Assembly: GCA_021129815.1 (NCBI GenBank)
Contig: JAJOKN010000107.1
Span: forward strand, 1 to 15,094
DNA length: 15,094 nucleotides
Source of the DNA: Desulfotomaculum sp.
GTDB taxonomy: Bacteria; Bacillota; Desulfotomaculia; Desulfotomaculales; Desulfohalotomaculaceae
Direction: 5' to 3'
A program made the translations under genes and the position numbers. The notes beneath the pieces were generated by a model that did not search any database, had not been told where the DNA came from, and saw only the letters and a list, made by a program, of their open reading frames with translations. Positions 7,589-14,815 of the stretch are shown here, in pieces (the stretch's first letter is position 1; each line of letters opens with the position of its first letter).

Positions 7589-8776
7589 TTGAATAACGTT
7601 TACTGCATAGAAATACGTGATCGCGCTCAAGCTGAAGCTGAGCTAAAAAAAATAGGATGTGACAGTTTTGGCATAAACCACATGGCTTACAAAGCGGTGT
7701 TTAGAGTGCTTAAAGTTAAAAGCGTTACACCCACACAAGCTAATATAGTTAAGCAGGAAATGCTTTCTCTTGGTGGAGAAGCTGCGGTAACGAGGGGTAC
7801 AGTCAATCACTCAGTGGATAAAACGGATATGCTTCTTATGGGAACAGAAAGCCAGTATAAGAAGCTCTGTGAGAAGCTAAAGCTTCAGCCGTTTAAATTA
7901 AACGCGCTTGCTGGTGCAATTGAAAGGGTCATCAATAGCTTAAATGCTAAAGAAGTGTACAAAATAGAGTGCCGAGGTAAAACACTTGAGTTTGGCAAGC
8001 GCACGCTTATCATGGGAATACTCAATGTCACACCGGATTCTTTTTCAGATGGGGGCAAATTTAACAGCATCGATGCAGCGTTAAAACATGCGGAACAGAT
8101 GATTGAAGAAGGTGCAGATATAATAGATGTAGGGGGAGAATCTACGCGACCGGGGTATAAGCCTGTTGATGTTGAAGAGGAGCTTAAGAGAGTAATACCG
8201 GTGATAAAAGAATTGGCAATGAGATTTGATGTAGTAATTTCAGTAGATACATCTAAGGCTGAAGTGGCAAAAGAAGCGCTTGAGGCAGGTGCGCATATTG
8301 TGAATGATGTGTGGGCAGGGCTTGCAAGCGAGCAAATGTTGGATACAATAGCGGCATATGATGCTGCTGTAGTGCTTATGCATAACAAGCGCGATAATGA
8401 GTATAAAGATATGATGGCAGAAATCGTTGAATACTTGTTTGATGCAGTAAACAGAGCTGTGAGTGCCGGTATAGCCCGTGAAAAGATAATAATAGATCCC
8501 GGCATAGGATTTGGAAAAAATGTGGAGCAAAATTTAGAAGTTATGAGAAGGCTTGGAGAACTTAAGAGCATTGGTTGCCCTATACTGCTTGGCACAAGTC
8601 GCAAGTCTGTGATAGGTAAAACGCTTGACCTTCCGGTAGATGAACGCAAGGAAGGCACTGCTGCAACGATAGCTTATGGTATAGCAAAAGGTGTAGATAT
8701 AGTAAGGGTACATGATGTGGAACACATGAAACGAGTATGCCGTATGACAGATGCAATTGTTAGAGGTGAAACTTGA
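7589..8776 (+). CDS. folP: Dihydropteroate synthase with extra N-terminal domain
   Basis: FolP condenses p-aminobenzoate with 6-hydroxymethyl-dihydropterin diphosphate to give dihydropteroate in folate synthesis, and is the sulfonamide target. The TIM-barrel part spans about residues 125-395, with MGILNVTPDSFSDGGKF (pterin signature), VDVGGESTRPG-type loop at about 180-189, SRKS at 337-340 and RVHD at 373-376. Residues 1 to about 120 are an additional domain absent from the short (about 270-residue) enzymes; it has no motif I can name. Longer forms of this kind are, as far as I recall, found in other Clostridia. The start is TTG with AGAGGAGGT at 7574-7582, six bases away. The stop overlaps folB by one base, implying coupled translation. 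Confidence 0.94.
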   Translation: MNNVYCIEIRDRAQAEAELKKIGCDSFGINHMAYKAVFRVLKVKSVTPTQANIVKQEMLSLGGEAAVTRGTVNHSVDKTDMLLMGTESQYKKLCEKLKLQPFKLNALAGAIERVINSLNAKEVYKIECRGKTLEFGKRTLIMGILNVTPDSFSDGGKFNSIDAALKHAEQMIEEGADIIDVGGESTRPGYKPVDVEEELKRVIPVIKELAMRFDVVISVDTSKAEVAKEALEAGAHIVNDVWAGLASEQMLDTIAAYDAAVVLMHNKRDNEYKDMMAEIVEYLFDAVNRAVSAGIAREKIIIDPGIGFGKNVEQNLEVMRRLGELKSIGCPILLGTSRKSVIGKTLDLPVDERKEGTAATIAYGIAKGVDIVRVHDVEHMKRVCRMTDAIVRGET

Positions 8777-9135
8777 TGGATAGAATTTTTATAAAAGGCA
8801 TACAGCTTTATGCCTATCATGGGGTGCTTGATGCAGAGCAAAAAACAGGTCAGAAATTTCTAATAGATGTAGAAATGTTTTTAGATTTAAAAGGTGCAGG
8901 TAAAACAGATGATTTGAGTAAAACGATAGATTATGCTGAAGTGTGCAGTTTGGTAAAACAGATTACAACACAAAACAAGTTTAAATTAATCGAAACCCTT
9001 GCACAGGCGATTGCTTCCAAAATAATCGATTGCTTCAATGTTGACAAAGTAATAGTATGCGTGAGAAAGCCGCATGCACCTGTAAATGCAGTTATTGAAA
9101 CAGTGGGAGTGGAGATAGAAAGAAATAAAGAATAA
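8776..9135 (+). CDS. folB: Dihydroneopterin aldolase
   Basis: FolB splits 7,8-dihydroneopterin into 6-hydroxymethyl-dihydropterin and glycolaldehyde, one step before FolK and FolP. The 119-residue product has the family residues: YHGVLDAEQ with Glu21, Tyr53 in IDYAEV, Glu73 in LIETLA, and Lys98 in VRKPHAPV, the expected catalytic lysine. ATG 8776 is the start: it overlaps the folP stop as TGATG and has AGAGGTGAA at 8762-8770. The usual third gene, folK, does not follow; next is the spoIID remnant. FolK and FolE must be encoded elsewhere if the pathway is complete. Confidence 0.95.
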   Translation: MDRIFIKGIQLYAYHGVLDAEQKTGQKFLIDVEMFLDLKGAGKTDDLSKTIDYAEVCSLVKQITTQNKFKLIETLAQAIASKIIDCFNVDKVIVCVRKPHAPVNAVIETVGVEIERNKE

Positions 9136-9213
9136 ACTAAATATTATTTGAATATAATTTAACAAATTGATAAGATCCTCTTTAATATTTCGTAAATTTT
9201 GGTAAGGAATGAT

Positions 9214-9504
9214 ATGAAAATGCCTAAGAAGTATTTGTGTTTTGTAGCAGTGTCTGTATTTTTAACAGCACTGCTTTTTATTTTTTTTCAAGTTAAGAGT
9301 TTTTTTACATCAATAAGATTTACGTATGAGATTGAAGAAAATAAAATTATATTTACTACTGTTGGAAATGGTCATGGAGTGGGTATGTGTCAATACGGTG
9401 CAAAAGGTATGGCTGAGATGAAGAAAAGTTTTCAACAGATACTAAACTATTTGAGTAGTTTTAATTTTTTAAAAAGGAATTCCTTCCAAAAAGTCGAATT
9501 ATGA
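9214..9504 (+). pseudogene. spoIID: SpoIID remnant with large internal deletion
   Basis: SpoIID is the membrane-bound lytic transglycosylase that drives engulfment during sporulation. This 96-codon frame keeps only the two ends. The N-terminus MKMPKKYLCFVAV begins a membrane helix at about residues 6-25. Then, after a short stretch, comes the SpoIID C-terminal motif GNGHGVGMCQYGAKGMAEM followed by SFQQILNY. The whole catalytic SpoIID domain between them, some 200 residues including the active-site Glu region, is gone. The last residues drift out of the expected frame. ATG 9214 with AAGGA at 9204-9208 is intact, so a short membrane peptide might still be made. Its place upstream of mbl matches the usual spoIID locus. 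Confidence 0.85.
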
Positions 9505-9523
9505 GTTATGATAGTACTATAGT
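9494..9523 (+). promoter_or_regulatory. Candidate promoter for mbl
   Basis: TCGAAT (9494-9499) and TATAGT (9518-9523) are 18 bp apart. The -10 lies in a perfect 10-bp palindrome TACTATAGTA (9515-9524) that may be coincidental or an operator. Start of mbl is about 35 bases beyond the -10. Confidence 0.35.
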
Positions 9524-9558
9524 AAAGTTAATACATATTTGGGAGGAAGCATATTTTA

Positions 9559-10590
9559 ATGTTTAATTTTTTTGGGCTTTCACAGGATATAGGGATAGAT
9601 TTGGGAACAGCGACAGTTTTAGTGTATGTAAAAGGGAAGGGCATAGTTTTAAAAGAACCTTCTGTGGTAGCTATAAATCAAGATACAGGGAAAATAATAG
9701 CGGTAGGATCAGAGGCTCGCCGAATGCTCGGTCGTACGCCTGGCAATATAGTTGCAATACGGCCGCTTAGAGAAGGGGTAATTGCTGATTATGATGTCAC
9801 TGAAAAAATGCTGCGCTATTTTATAAACAAGGCCAATGGTAAGAAATGGTTCTTCAAGCCGAGAGTTATGGTTTGTATCCCTTCAGGGGTTACCGGTGTA
9901 GAAGAACGTGCGGTAAGACAAGCGGCGCTGCAGGCTGGTGCGAGGTATGCGCATTTGATAGAGGAGCCGTTGGCTGCAGCGCTTGGCGCGGGCTTGGATA
10001 TTTCTGAACCCAGCGGTTCTATGATAATCGACATTGGTGGAGGAACTACAGATGTAGCAGTGCTTTCACTTGGTGGTATAGTATGCAGTCGTTCCTTAAG
10101 GGTTGGTGGGGACAAGTTTGATGAAGCAATTGTAAGGTACATACGCCGTGAATTTAATTTGATGATAGGAGAGCGTACAGGTGAAGAGATAAAAATAGAA
10201 ATAGGAAGCGCTTTGGTGGATAAAAATAAAAGTACTACCATACGGGGACGGGATCTTGTAACTGGGCTTCCAAAAGCGATTACTGTCAACAGCGAACAGA
10301 TTCATGCGGCTATATCAGAACCATTGGAGGCTGTAGTTGGTGCGGTTAAGGAAGTGCTTGAAGCTACGCCACCGGAACTATCGGCAGATATAGTAAATAA
10401 AGGCATCATTATGACTGGCGGAGGGTCGCTTTTGCATAATTTTGATAAACTCATAAGCAAAGAAACAGGGCTTCCTGTGTATGTAGCAGAAGATGCGATA
10501 AGTTGTGTGGCAAAAGGGACAGGGAAAGCGCTATTAATGATAAATATGTTATCTACTCAGAAATACAAGAAGCTTTTTTATAGTTCTTAG
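9559..10590 (+). CDS. mbl: MreB/Mbl-type actin-like rod-shape protein
   Basis: MreB-family proteins polymerise beneath the membrane and guide the elongation peptidoglycan machinery, keeping cells rod-shaped. The 343-residue protein has the actin-fold signatures: phosphate-1 DIGIDLGTATVLVY near residues 10-23, phosphate-2 IIDIGGGTTDVAV at 156-168, and the adenosine motif IIMTGGGSLL at 283-292. The N-terminal MFNFFG is a likely membrane-binding amphipathic segment. GGGAGG at 9541-9546 is 12 bases before ATG, slightly long. I use mbl because this locus, after spoIID and normally spoIIID, is the mbl position in Bacillus and relatives; by sequence alone MreB cannot be excluded. No terminator follows, so ugd, 62 bases on, may be co-transcribed. 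Confidence 0.93.
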   Translation: MFNFFGLSQDIGIDLGTATVLVYVKGKGIVLKEPSVVAINQDTGKIIAVGSEARRMLGRTPGNIVAIRPLREGVIADYDVTEKMLRYFINKANGKKWFFKPRVMVCIPSGVTGVEERAVRQAALQAGARYAHLIEEPLAAALGAGLDISEPSGSMIIDIGGGTTDVAVLSLGGIVCSRSLRVGGDKFDEAIVRYIRREFNLMIGERTGEEIKIEIGSALVDKNKSTTIRGRDLVTGLPKAITVNSEQIHAAISEPLEAVVGAVKEVLEATPPELSADIVNKGIIMTGGGSLLHNFDKLISKETGLPVYVAEDAISCVAKGTGKALLMINMLSTQKYKKLFYSS

Positions 10591-10652
10591 AGTATTGTGA
10601 AGATATTGTAGAAAAAAACTAAATACTAAAAATAAGAGAGGTATGTTTTTCT

Positions 10653-11963
10653 ATGAGGATAGCTGTTATCGGCACAGGTTATGTGGGGTTGGTTGCTGCT
10701 TGCTGCCTTGCAAAGTCAGGGCATGAGGTTATAGCTGTAGAAAAAGATAAAAGCAAGTTGAATATGCTTCAAAATGGAATGTTGCCTATATATGAAGAGG
10801 GTTTAAGCGATATTTTTGAACATATAACAAAAGACAAGAGGATTGTTTTTTCTCATGACTTAAAGGGAGCACTAAGACATGTTGATATGGCGATGATAGC
10901 TGTTGGTACACCTGCTACTTCAGATGGTAGGGTAGATCTTTCGCAGGTCAATGAGGTAGCGGCATCGATTGCTGAGTTTTCCCAAAAACCGATGACAGTT
11001 GTGATGAAAAGCACTGTACCGCCAGGCACAGGGGAGATGTTGCTCAGGAGGTATTTTAGCAAAGCAAATGCAGATATAGAATACATTTCCAATCCAGAAT
11101 TTTTGAGAGAAGGCAAAGCGGTGTGGGACTGGTACAATCCTGATAGAATTGTGATTGGAAGCAGTTCTCGTGACAGTGCAAATTTGCTTGCTGAAGTTTA
11201 CGATGACATAAAAGCGCCTAAAATTATCATGGATATAACGAGTGCAGAGATGGTAAAATATGCTTCAAATGCTTTTTTAGCTACTAAAATTTCATTTATC
11301 AATGAGATCGCAAACTTGTGTGAACGTGTGGGAGCGGATATAGATGATGTGGCGCCTGCTGTGGGCATGGACAAACGCATAGGCAAGCATTTTTTGCAAG
11401 CGGGGCTGGGTTACGGAGGATCATGCTTTCCTAAGGATACCAAGGGATTGGAATACATTTCATTATTTAATGATTATGATTTTAACTTGTTGAAAGCTGT
11501 AATAGAAGTAAACGCAAAGCAACGAGTGATTGCTGTGCGCAAAGTGGTACAGGCTCTTGGCGGTGATGTTATGGGCAAGAATATCGCAGTGCTTGGGCTT
11601 GCATTTAAACCTGGCACTGATGATGTGCGAGAAGCGCCTGCACTTGATATTATAGATCATTTGTGTAGCGATGGAGCAAAAGTGAATGCGTGTGATCCTA
11701 TGGCAATTGAAAATGCAAAAAAGATTTTAAAGAACAACGGTGTGAAGTTTTATTCCAATCCATATGAAGCATGTGCTGGTTGTGAGGCTGTGATCCTGGC
11801 AACAGAATGGCCAGAGTTTTTAAAACTTAACTGGAAAGCTATAAAGGAAAGCATGAAACCACCTTTTGTATTGCTGGATGGACGAAATGCACTTGATAGA
11901 GGTGTTATAGTTTCGTGTGGTTATGAGTATTATTCTTTTGGAAGGAGAACAAAGCGCTTATGA
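10653..11963 (+). CDS. ugd: UDP-glucose 6-dehydrogenase
   Basis: Ugd oxidises UDP-glucose twice with NAD+ to UDP-glucuronate, a precursor for acidic wall or capsular polysaccharides. The 436-residue protein has the NAD-binding IGTGYVGLV at 6-14, the middle-domain motifs STVPPGTG and SNPEFLREGKAV, and the active-site region GYGGSCFPKDTKG with catalytic Cys258. The C-terminal UDP-binding domain begins near GLAFKPGTDDVREAPA. ATG 10653 follows AGAGAGG at 10635-10641, 11 bases away. UDP-N-acetylmannosamine dehydrogenases share this fold, but the loop motifs fit Ugd/TuaD better. No glycosyltransferases lie nearby. The gene overlaps the radical SAM maturase by four bases (ATGA), so the two are translationally coupled, an unexpected pairing. 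Confidence 0.93.
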   Translation: MRIAVIGTGYVGLVAACCLAKSGHEVIAVEKDKSKLNMLQNGMLPIYEEGLSDIFEHITKDKRIVFSHDLKGALRHVDMAMIAVGTPATSDGRVDLSQVNEVAASIAEFSQKPMTVVMKSTVPPGTGEMLLRRYFSKANADIEYISNPEFLREGKAVWDWYNPDRIVIGSSSRDSANLLAEVYDDIKAPKIIMDITSAEMVKYASNAFLATKISFINEIANLCERVGADIDDVAPAVGMDKRIGKHFLQAGLGYGGSCFPKDTKGLEYISLFNDYDFNLLKAVIEVNAKQRVIAVRKVVQALGGDVMGKNIAVLGLAFKPGTDDVREAPALDIIDHLCSDGAKVNACDPMAIENAKKILKNNGVKFYSNPYEACAGCEAVILATEWPEFLKLNWKAIKESMKPPFVLLDGRNALDRGVIVSCGYEYYSFGRRTKRL

Positions 11964-13333
11964 TTCATAAGTTTGAAATCAACGATACTAAATTAGTGCT
12001 TGATGTACCGAGCGGCGCGCTGCATGAAGTCAGCGAGCCTTGTTGGAAGATTTTAGATGATTACCAGAAGTTTTCTGAAAGAGAAATAATATCCAAGTAC
12101 GCAGGTGAATACAGCGCAGGAGAAGTGAAAGAAGTAATAGATGAAATATCGTGCTTAGTTGAACAAGGACTTTTATTTACTGACGATATAGCTTTGTCAG
12201 ATGTAGTCAGTTTTTTTGATAACAGCGTAGTGAAAGCGCTTTGTCTTCATGTGTCACATGATTGCAACCTGCGCTGCAAGTATTGTTTTGCTGAGAATGC
12301 ACTCGGGCATAGTCGCGACGTGATGAGCACAGACATAGGAAAAAAAGCCATAGATTTTTTGATTAAAAAAAGTATTGGCAGAAAGAACATAGAAGTAGAT
12401 TTTTTTGGCGGAGAACCTCTTACTAACTTTAAAACGGTAAAAGAGATAGTTTATTATGGCTATGAAAGAGCAGCACAGTTTAATAAAAATATAAAATTTA
12501 CGCTTACAACCAATGCTGTGATGTTGAACGAAGAAGTGGAACGTTTTTTATTTGACAACAACATTAGCTTAGTGTTGAGTTTGGATGGCAGAAAAGCAGT
12601 GCACGATAAAATGCGGCGAACATACCGTGGGGAAGGGTGTTACGATCAGGTTATTAAGAACATAAGTCGAGTGGTGAAAAGGAAGCCACCAGCAGGATAT
12701 TATATACGCGGCACTTATACACGGAATAATTTGGATTTTGTAAACGATGTTTTACACATGGCGAGCTTGGGATTTTGTGAAATTTCCGTTGAGCCAGTAG
12801 TAGCTTTTGACAATGAAGATTATGCTATCTTACAGAGTGATTTAAATTACATTAGAAATGAATACATTAAGCTTGCAGGTGAAATTTTAAAGTTAAATGA
12901 GCTTAATGGTATAAAAATAAATTTTTTTCACTTCAATATTGATACAGATGGAGGTCCGTGTTTGATAAAAAGACTTTCGGGATGTGGAGCAGGTTATGAA
13001 TATCTGGCTGTTGCACCAGATGGGTATTTGTATCCTTGTCACCAGTTTGTAGGAAAAGAGGAGTTTAGAATAGGGCATGTAGAAGAAAATAAAATGAATA
13101 AAAAAATTTCTGATATATTTAAACGAGCACATATATATAATAAACCTAAGTGCATGAAATGCTGGGCAAAGTATTATTGCAGCGGAGGCTGTCATGCAAG
13201 TGCTTATATGTCGAATGGGGATTTGCTTAAACCTTATGATTTGGGCTGTGAACTGATGAAAATAAGGCTAGAGTGTGCGCTGTATCTTAAAGCAAAACAA
13301 GCTGAATCCAGGTCCGCAACATTGGCGTCTTAA
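11960..13333 (+). CDS. scfB: Radical SAM/SPASM peptide maturase, SCIFF maturase (ScfB)-like
   Basis: ScfB-type enzymes use S-adenosylmethionine and iron-sulfur clusters to form a thioether crosslink in SCIFF, a short peptide with six cysteines that is nearly universal in Clostridia. The 457-residue protein has an N-terminal peptide-recognition-like region (1 to about 90; LVLDVPSGALHEVSEPCW). The radical SAM core follows with CNLRCKYC (Cys102, 106, 109) and GGEP at 150-153. A SPASM end has cysteines at 334, 342, 360, 398, 401, 407, 411, 430 and 439 for two auxiliary clusters. CGAGYEYLAVAPDG, LYPCHQFVG and YYCSGGCHASAY closely match SCIFF maturases as I remember them. AAGGAG at 11942-11947 lies 12 bases before ATG. 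The precursor gene scfA, usually just upstream, is replaced here by ugd. Confidence 0.87.
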   Translation: MIHKFEINDTKLVLDVPSGALHEVSEPCWKILDDYQKFSEREIISKYAGEYSAGEVKEVIDEISCLVEQGLLFTDDIALSDVVSFFDNSVVKALCLHVSHDCNLRCKYCFAENALGHSRDVMSTDIGKKAIDFLIKKSIGRKNIEVDFFGGEPLTNFKTVKEIVYYGYERAAQFNKNIKFTLTTNAVMLNEEVERFLFDNNISLVLSLDGRKAVHDKMRRTYRGEGCYDQVIKNISRVVKRKPPAGYYIRGTYTRNNLDFVNDVLHMASLGFCEISVEPVVAFDNEDYAILQSDLNYIRNEYIKLAGEILKLNELNGIKINFFHFNIDTDGGPCLIKRLSGCGAGYEYLAVAPDGYLYPCHQFVGKEEFRIGHVEENKMNKKISDIFKRAHIYNKPKCMKCWAKYYCSGGCHASAYMSNGDLLKPYDLGCELMKIRLECALYLKAKQAESRSATLAS

Positions 13334-13337
13334 AAAT

Positions 13338-13365
13338 TTGCTAAAAAAAATAAATGTGATATAAT
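13338..13365 (+). promoter_or_regulatory. Extended -10 sigma-A promoter for the M23 peptidase gene
   Basis: TTGCTA (13338-13343) and a perfect TATAAT (13360-13365) are 16 bp apart, with TG one base before the -10 (TGATATAAT). The 10-base word TAAAAATTTG occurs at 13331-13340, overlapping the -35, and again at 13379-13388 in the early transcript. Confidence 0.6.
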
Positions 13366-13410
13366 GAACATAACTGTGTAAAAATTTGATGCAAAATTTC
13401 AAATCACAGA

Positions 13411-13428
13411 AAGGAGCGCTTTCCCATT
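13411..13428 (+). promoter_or_regulatory. Strong ribosome site next to a possible ATT start
   Basis: AAGGAG (13411-13416) is the only strong Shine-Dalgarno sequence between the promoter and the M23 gene. The frame of that gene is open from 13390, and the codon nine bases after the site is ATT at 13426. No ATG, GTG or TTG occurs in frame until 13477, about 60 bases away. The site lies in a small possible hairpin, GAAAG/CTTTC at 13409-13423. Confidence 0.4.
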
Positions 13429-13476
13429 TTATTCTCAAACTTTTGTAGTGACAGAGGTATATCGAAGTGGACAAAG

Positions 13477-14799
13477 TTGCCGTTGGATATCCGTATAGGA
13501 ATTGTAACTAGTTTATTGATCAGCGTATTTTTTTTATGGCTTACTATATCAAGTGCTGCTTCGGGTTATTATTCAGTTGAAGTAGATGGTAAAGAGATAG
13601 CAGTTGTAAGTAATGATGAATATGTTCAAGAAATAATTGATATATTAGTTACTGAAAAAGAAAGAGAGATTGGAAAAGAAGTAGAAGTTTATAATGAAGT
13701 TACAGTTACTAAAGTAAATCCAACAGACGAAGCGGTGATTGGTAAGGAAGAATTACACAGCAGGTTGTCGTCTGTCTTAAAGTATAAAATAAGTGGTGCA
13801 GTGGTCAGGGTAGATGATGTACCGCTTTTTGCGTTTGATGATGTCAGCACTGCAAAAGCGTTTATTGAAAAATTAAAAGAGCAATATGATGTTATTTCTG
13901 GTGCCAAAATTTCATTTGAAGAAGATGTACGAGTGCTAGAAGCAAAAGTGTGGTTAGACAAGGTAGTAACAGTTGCTGAAGCGATAGCTAAAGTAAAGGA
14001 TAGTGCGGATATTCCCAAGCACACAATAAAAGAGGGAGATACTCTGTGGGATATTGCGCAAGCTAATAATATATCTGTAGATAAGCTGATCAGACTAAAT
14101 CCAGAGTTAGATCCGGGATATTTGCAAATAGGACAGGAACTCAGGCTATCTGATAAAGAGCCTCTTATCAATGTAGTGTGTGTCTTTGAAGAGGTGTTGG
14201 AAGAAAGGATAGAAGCACCTGTTGAGATAAGGCGTAATGACAAGCTGGCGCAGGGGAAGAGTAAAATAATACAAGAAGGAGAAGAAGGGCTTAAGCGCGT
14301 TACATATAGAGTAGTTAAAAGGAATGGTGTAGAAAACAAGCGAATTGTGTTGTCTGAAGAAGTAGTGAAAGAACCTGTGCCTAGAATTGTAGAAAAAGGA
14401 ACGCGGGTTTTAGTTGCTTCTCGTAACTTTGGAGGAGGGCGTCTTGCGAAACCTTCAGCAGGGGTAGTTACATCTCCGTTTGGTATGCGCTGGGGGAGAA
14501 TGCATACAGGTGTTGACTTTGGGGCACCCCATGGGAGTGCTGTGATAGCAGCAGAAGATGGTAAAGTGATTCGAGCAGGCTGGCATGGGGGATATGGTTT
14601 GTGCATCGATATATCACATGGAAATGGAATGGTGACGCGCTATGCTCACCTGTCTAGGATAAATGTTAAGGTAGGAGATCAGGTGCAAAAGAGGCAGGTT
14701 ATAGGTGCGGTAGGCAACACAGGAAACAGCACAGGGCCACATTTACACTTTGAAGTTATAATAAACGGCAGGCCACAAAATCCTATGAATTATTTATAG
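13477..14799 (+). CDS. Membrane-anchored LysM-G5-M23 peptidoglycan endopeptidase
   Basis: This is a cell-wall hydrolase of the lysostaphin/M23 type, which cuts peptide crosslinks with zinc. From TTG 13477 it has 440 residues: a membrane helix at about 9-28, an extracytoplasmic region of repeated beta-rich segments, LysM at about 182-224 (HTIKEGDTLWDIAQ), a G5 domain at about 229-308 and M23 at about 330-437. The zinc ligands are His343 and Asp347 in MHTGVDFG and His424 in HLHFE; His391 and His422 are the other active-site histidines. All are present, so it should be active. The start is uncertain: TTG 13477 lacks a good ribosome site, while an ATT at 13426 has one and would add 17 residues. 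It has its own promoter. It is not SpoIIQ-like in domain layout. Confidence 0.93.
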   Translation: MPLDIRIGIVTSLLISVFFLWLTISSAASGYYSVEVDGKEIAVVSNDEYVQEIIDILVTEKEREIGKEVEVYNEVTVTKVNPTDEAVIGKEELHSRLSSVLKYKISGAVVRVDDVPLFAFDDVSTAKAFIEKLKEQYDVISGAKISFEEDVRVLEAKVWLDKVVTVAEAIAKVKDSADIPKHTIKEGDTLWDIAQANNISVDKLIRLNPELDPGYLQIGQELRLSDKEPLINVVCVFEEVLEERIEAPVEIRRNDKLAQGKSKIIQEGEEGLKRVTYRVVKRNGVENKRIVLSEEVVKEPVPRIVEKGTRVLVASRNFGGGRLAKPSAGVVTSPFGMRWGRMHTGVDFGAPHGSAVIAAEDGKVIRAGWHGGYGLCIDISHGNGMVTRYAHLSRINVKVGDQVQKRQVIGAVGNTGNSTGPHLHFEVIINGRPQNPMNYL

Positions 14800-14815
14800 A
14801 TAGGGGTGAGTTTTT

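Noticed and set aside
8773..8775. TTG as the folB start
   Set aside because: ATG at 8776 is adjacent, has correct spacing from AGAGGTGAA, and matches family length.
9474..9485. 12-bp perfect palindrome AAGGAATTCCTT near the end of the spoIID remnant
   Set aside because: It lacks a loop and a following T-run, so it is not a terminator; it is probably chance in degraded sequence.
13334..13476. Possible scfA precursor gene downstream of the maturase
   Set aside because: All frames were read; none encodes a short cysteine-rich peptide.
13689..14606. Long antisense frame of 305 codons opposite the M23 gene
   Set aside because: It is rich in Ser/Thr/Pro as expected for a shadow of the sense codons, has no ribosome site, and lies opposite a clear domain-bearing gene. 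The same holds for the 257-codon frame opposite folP.
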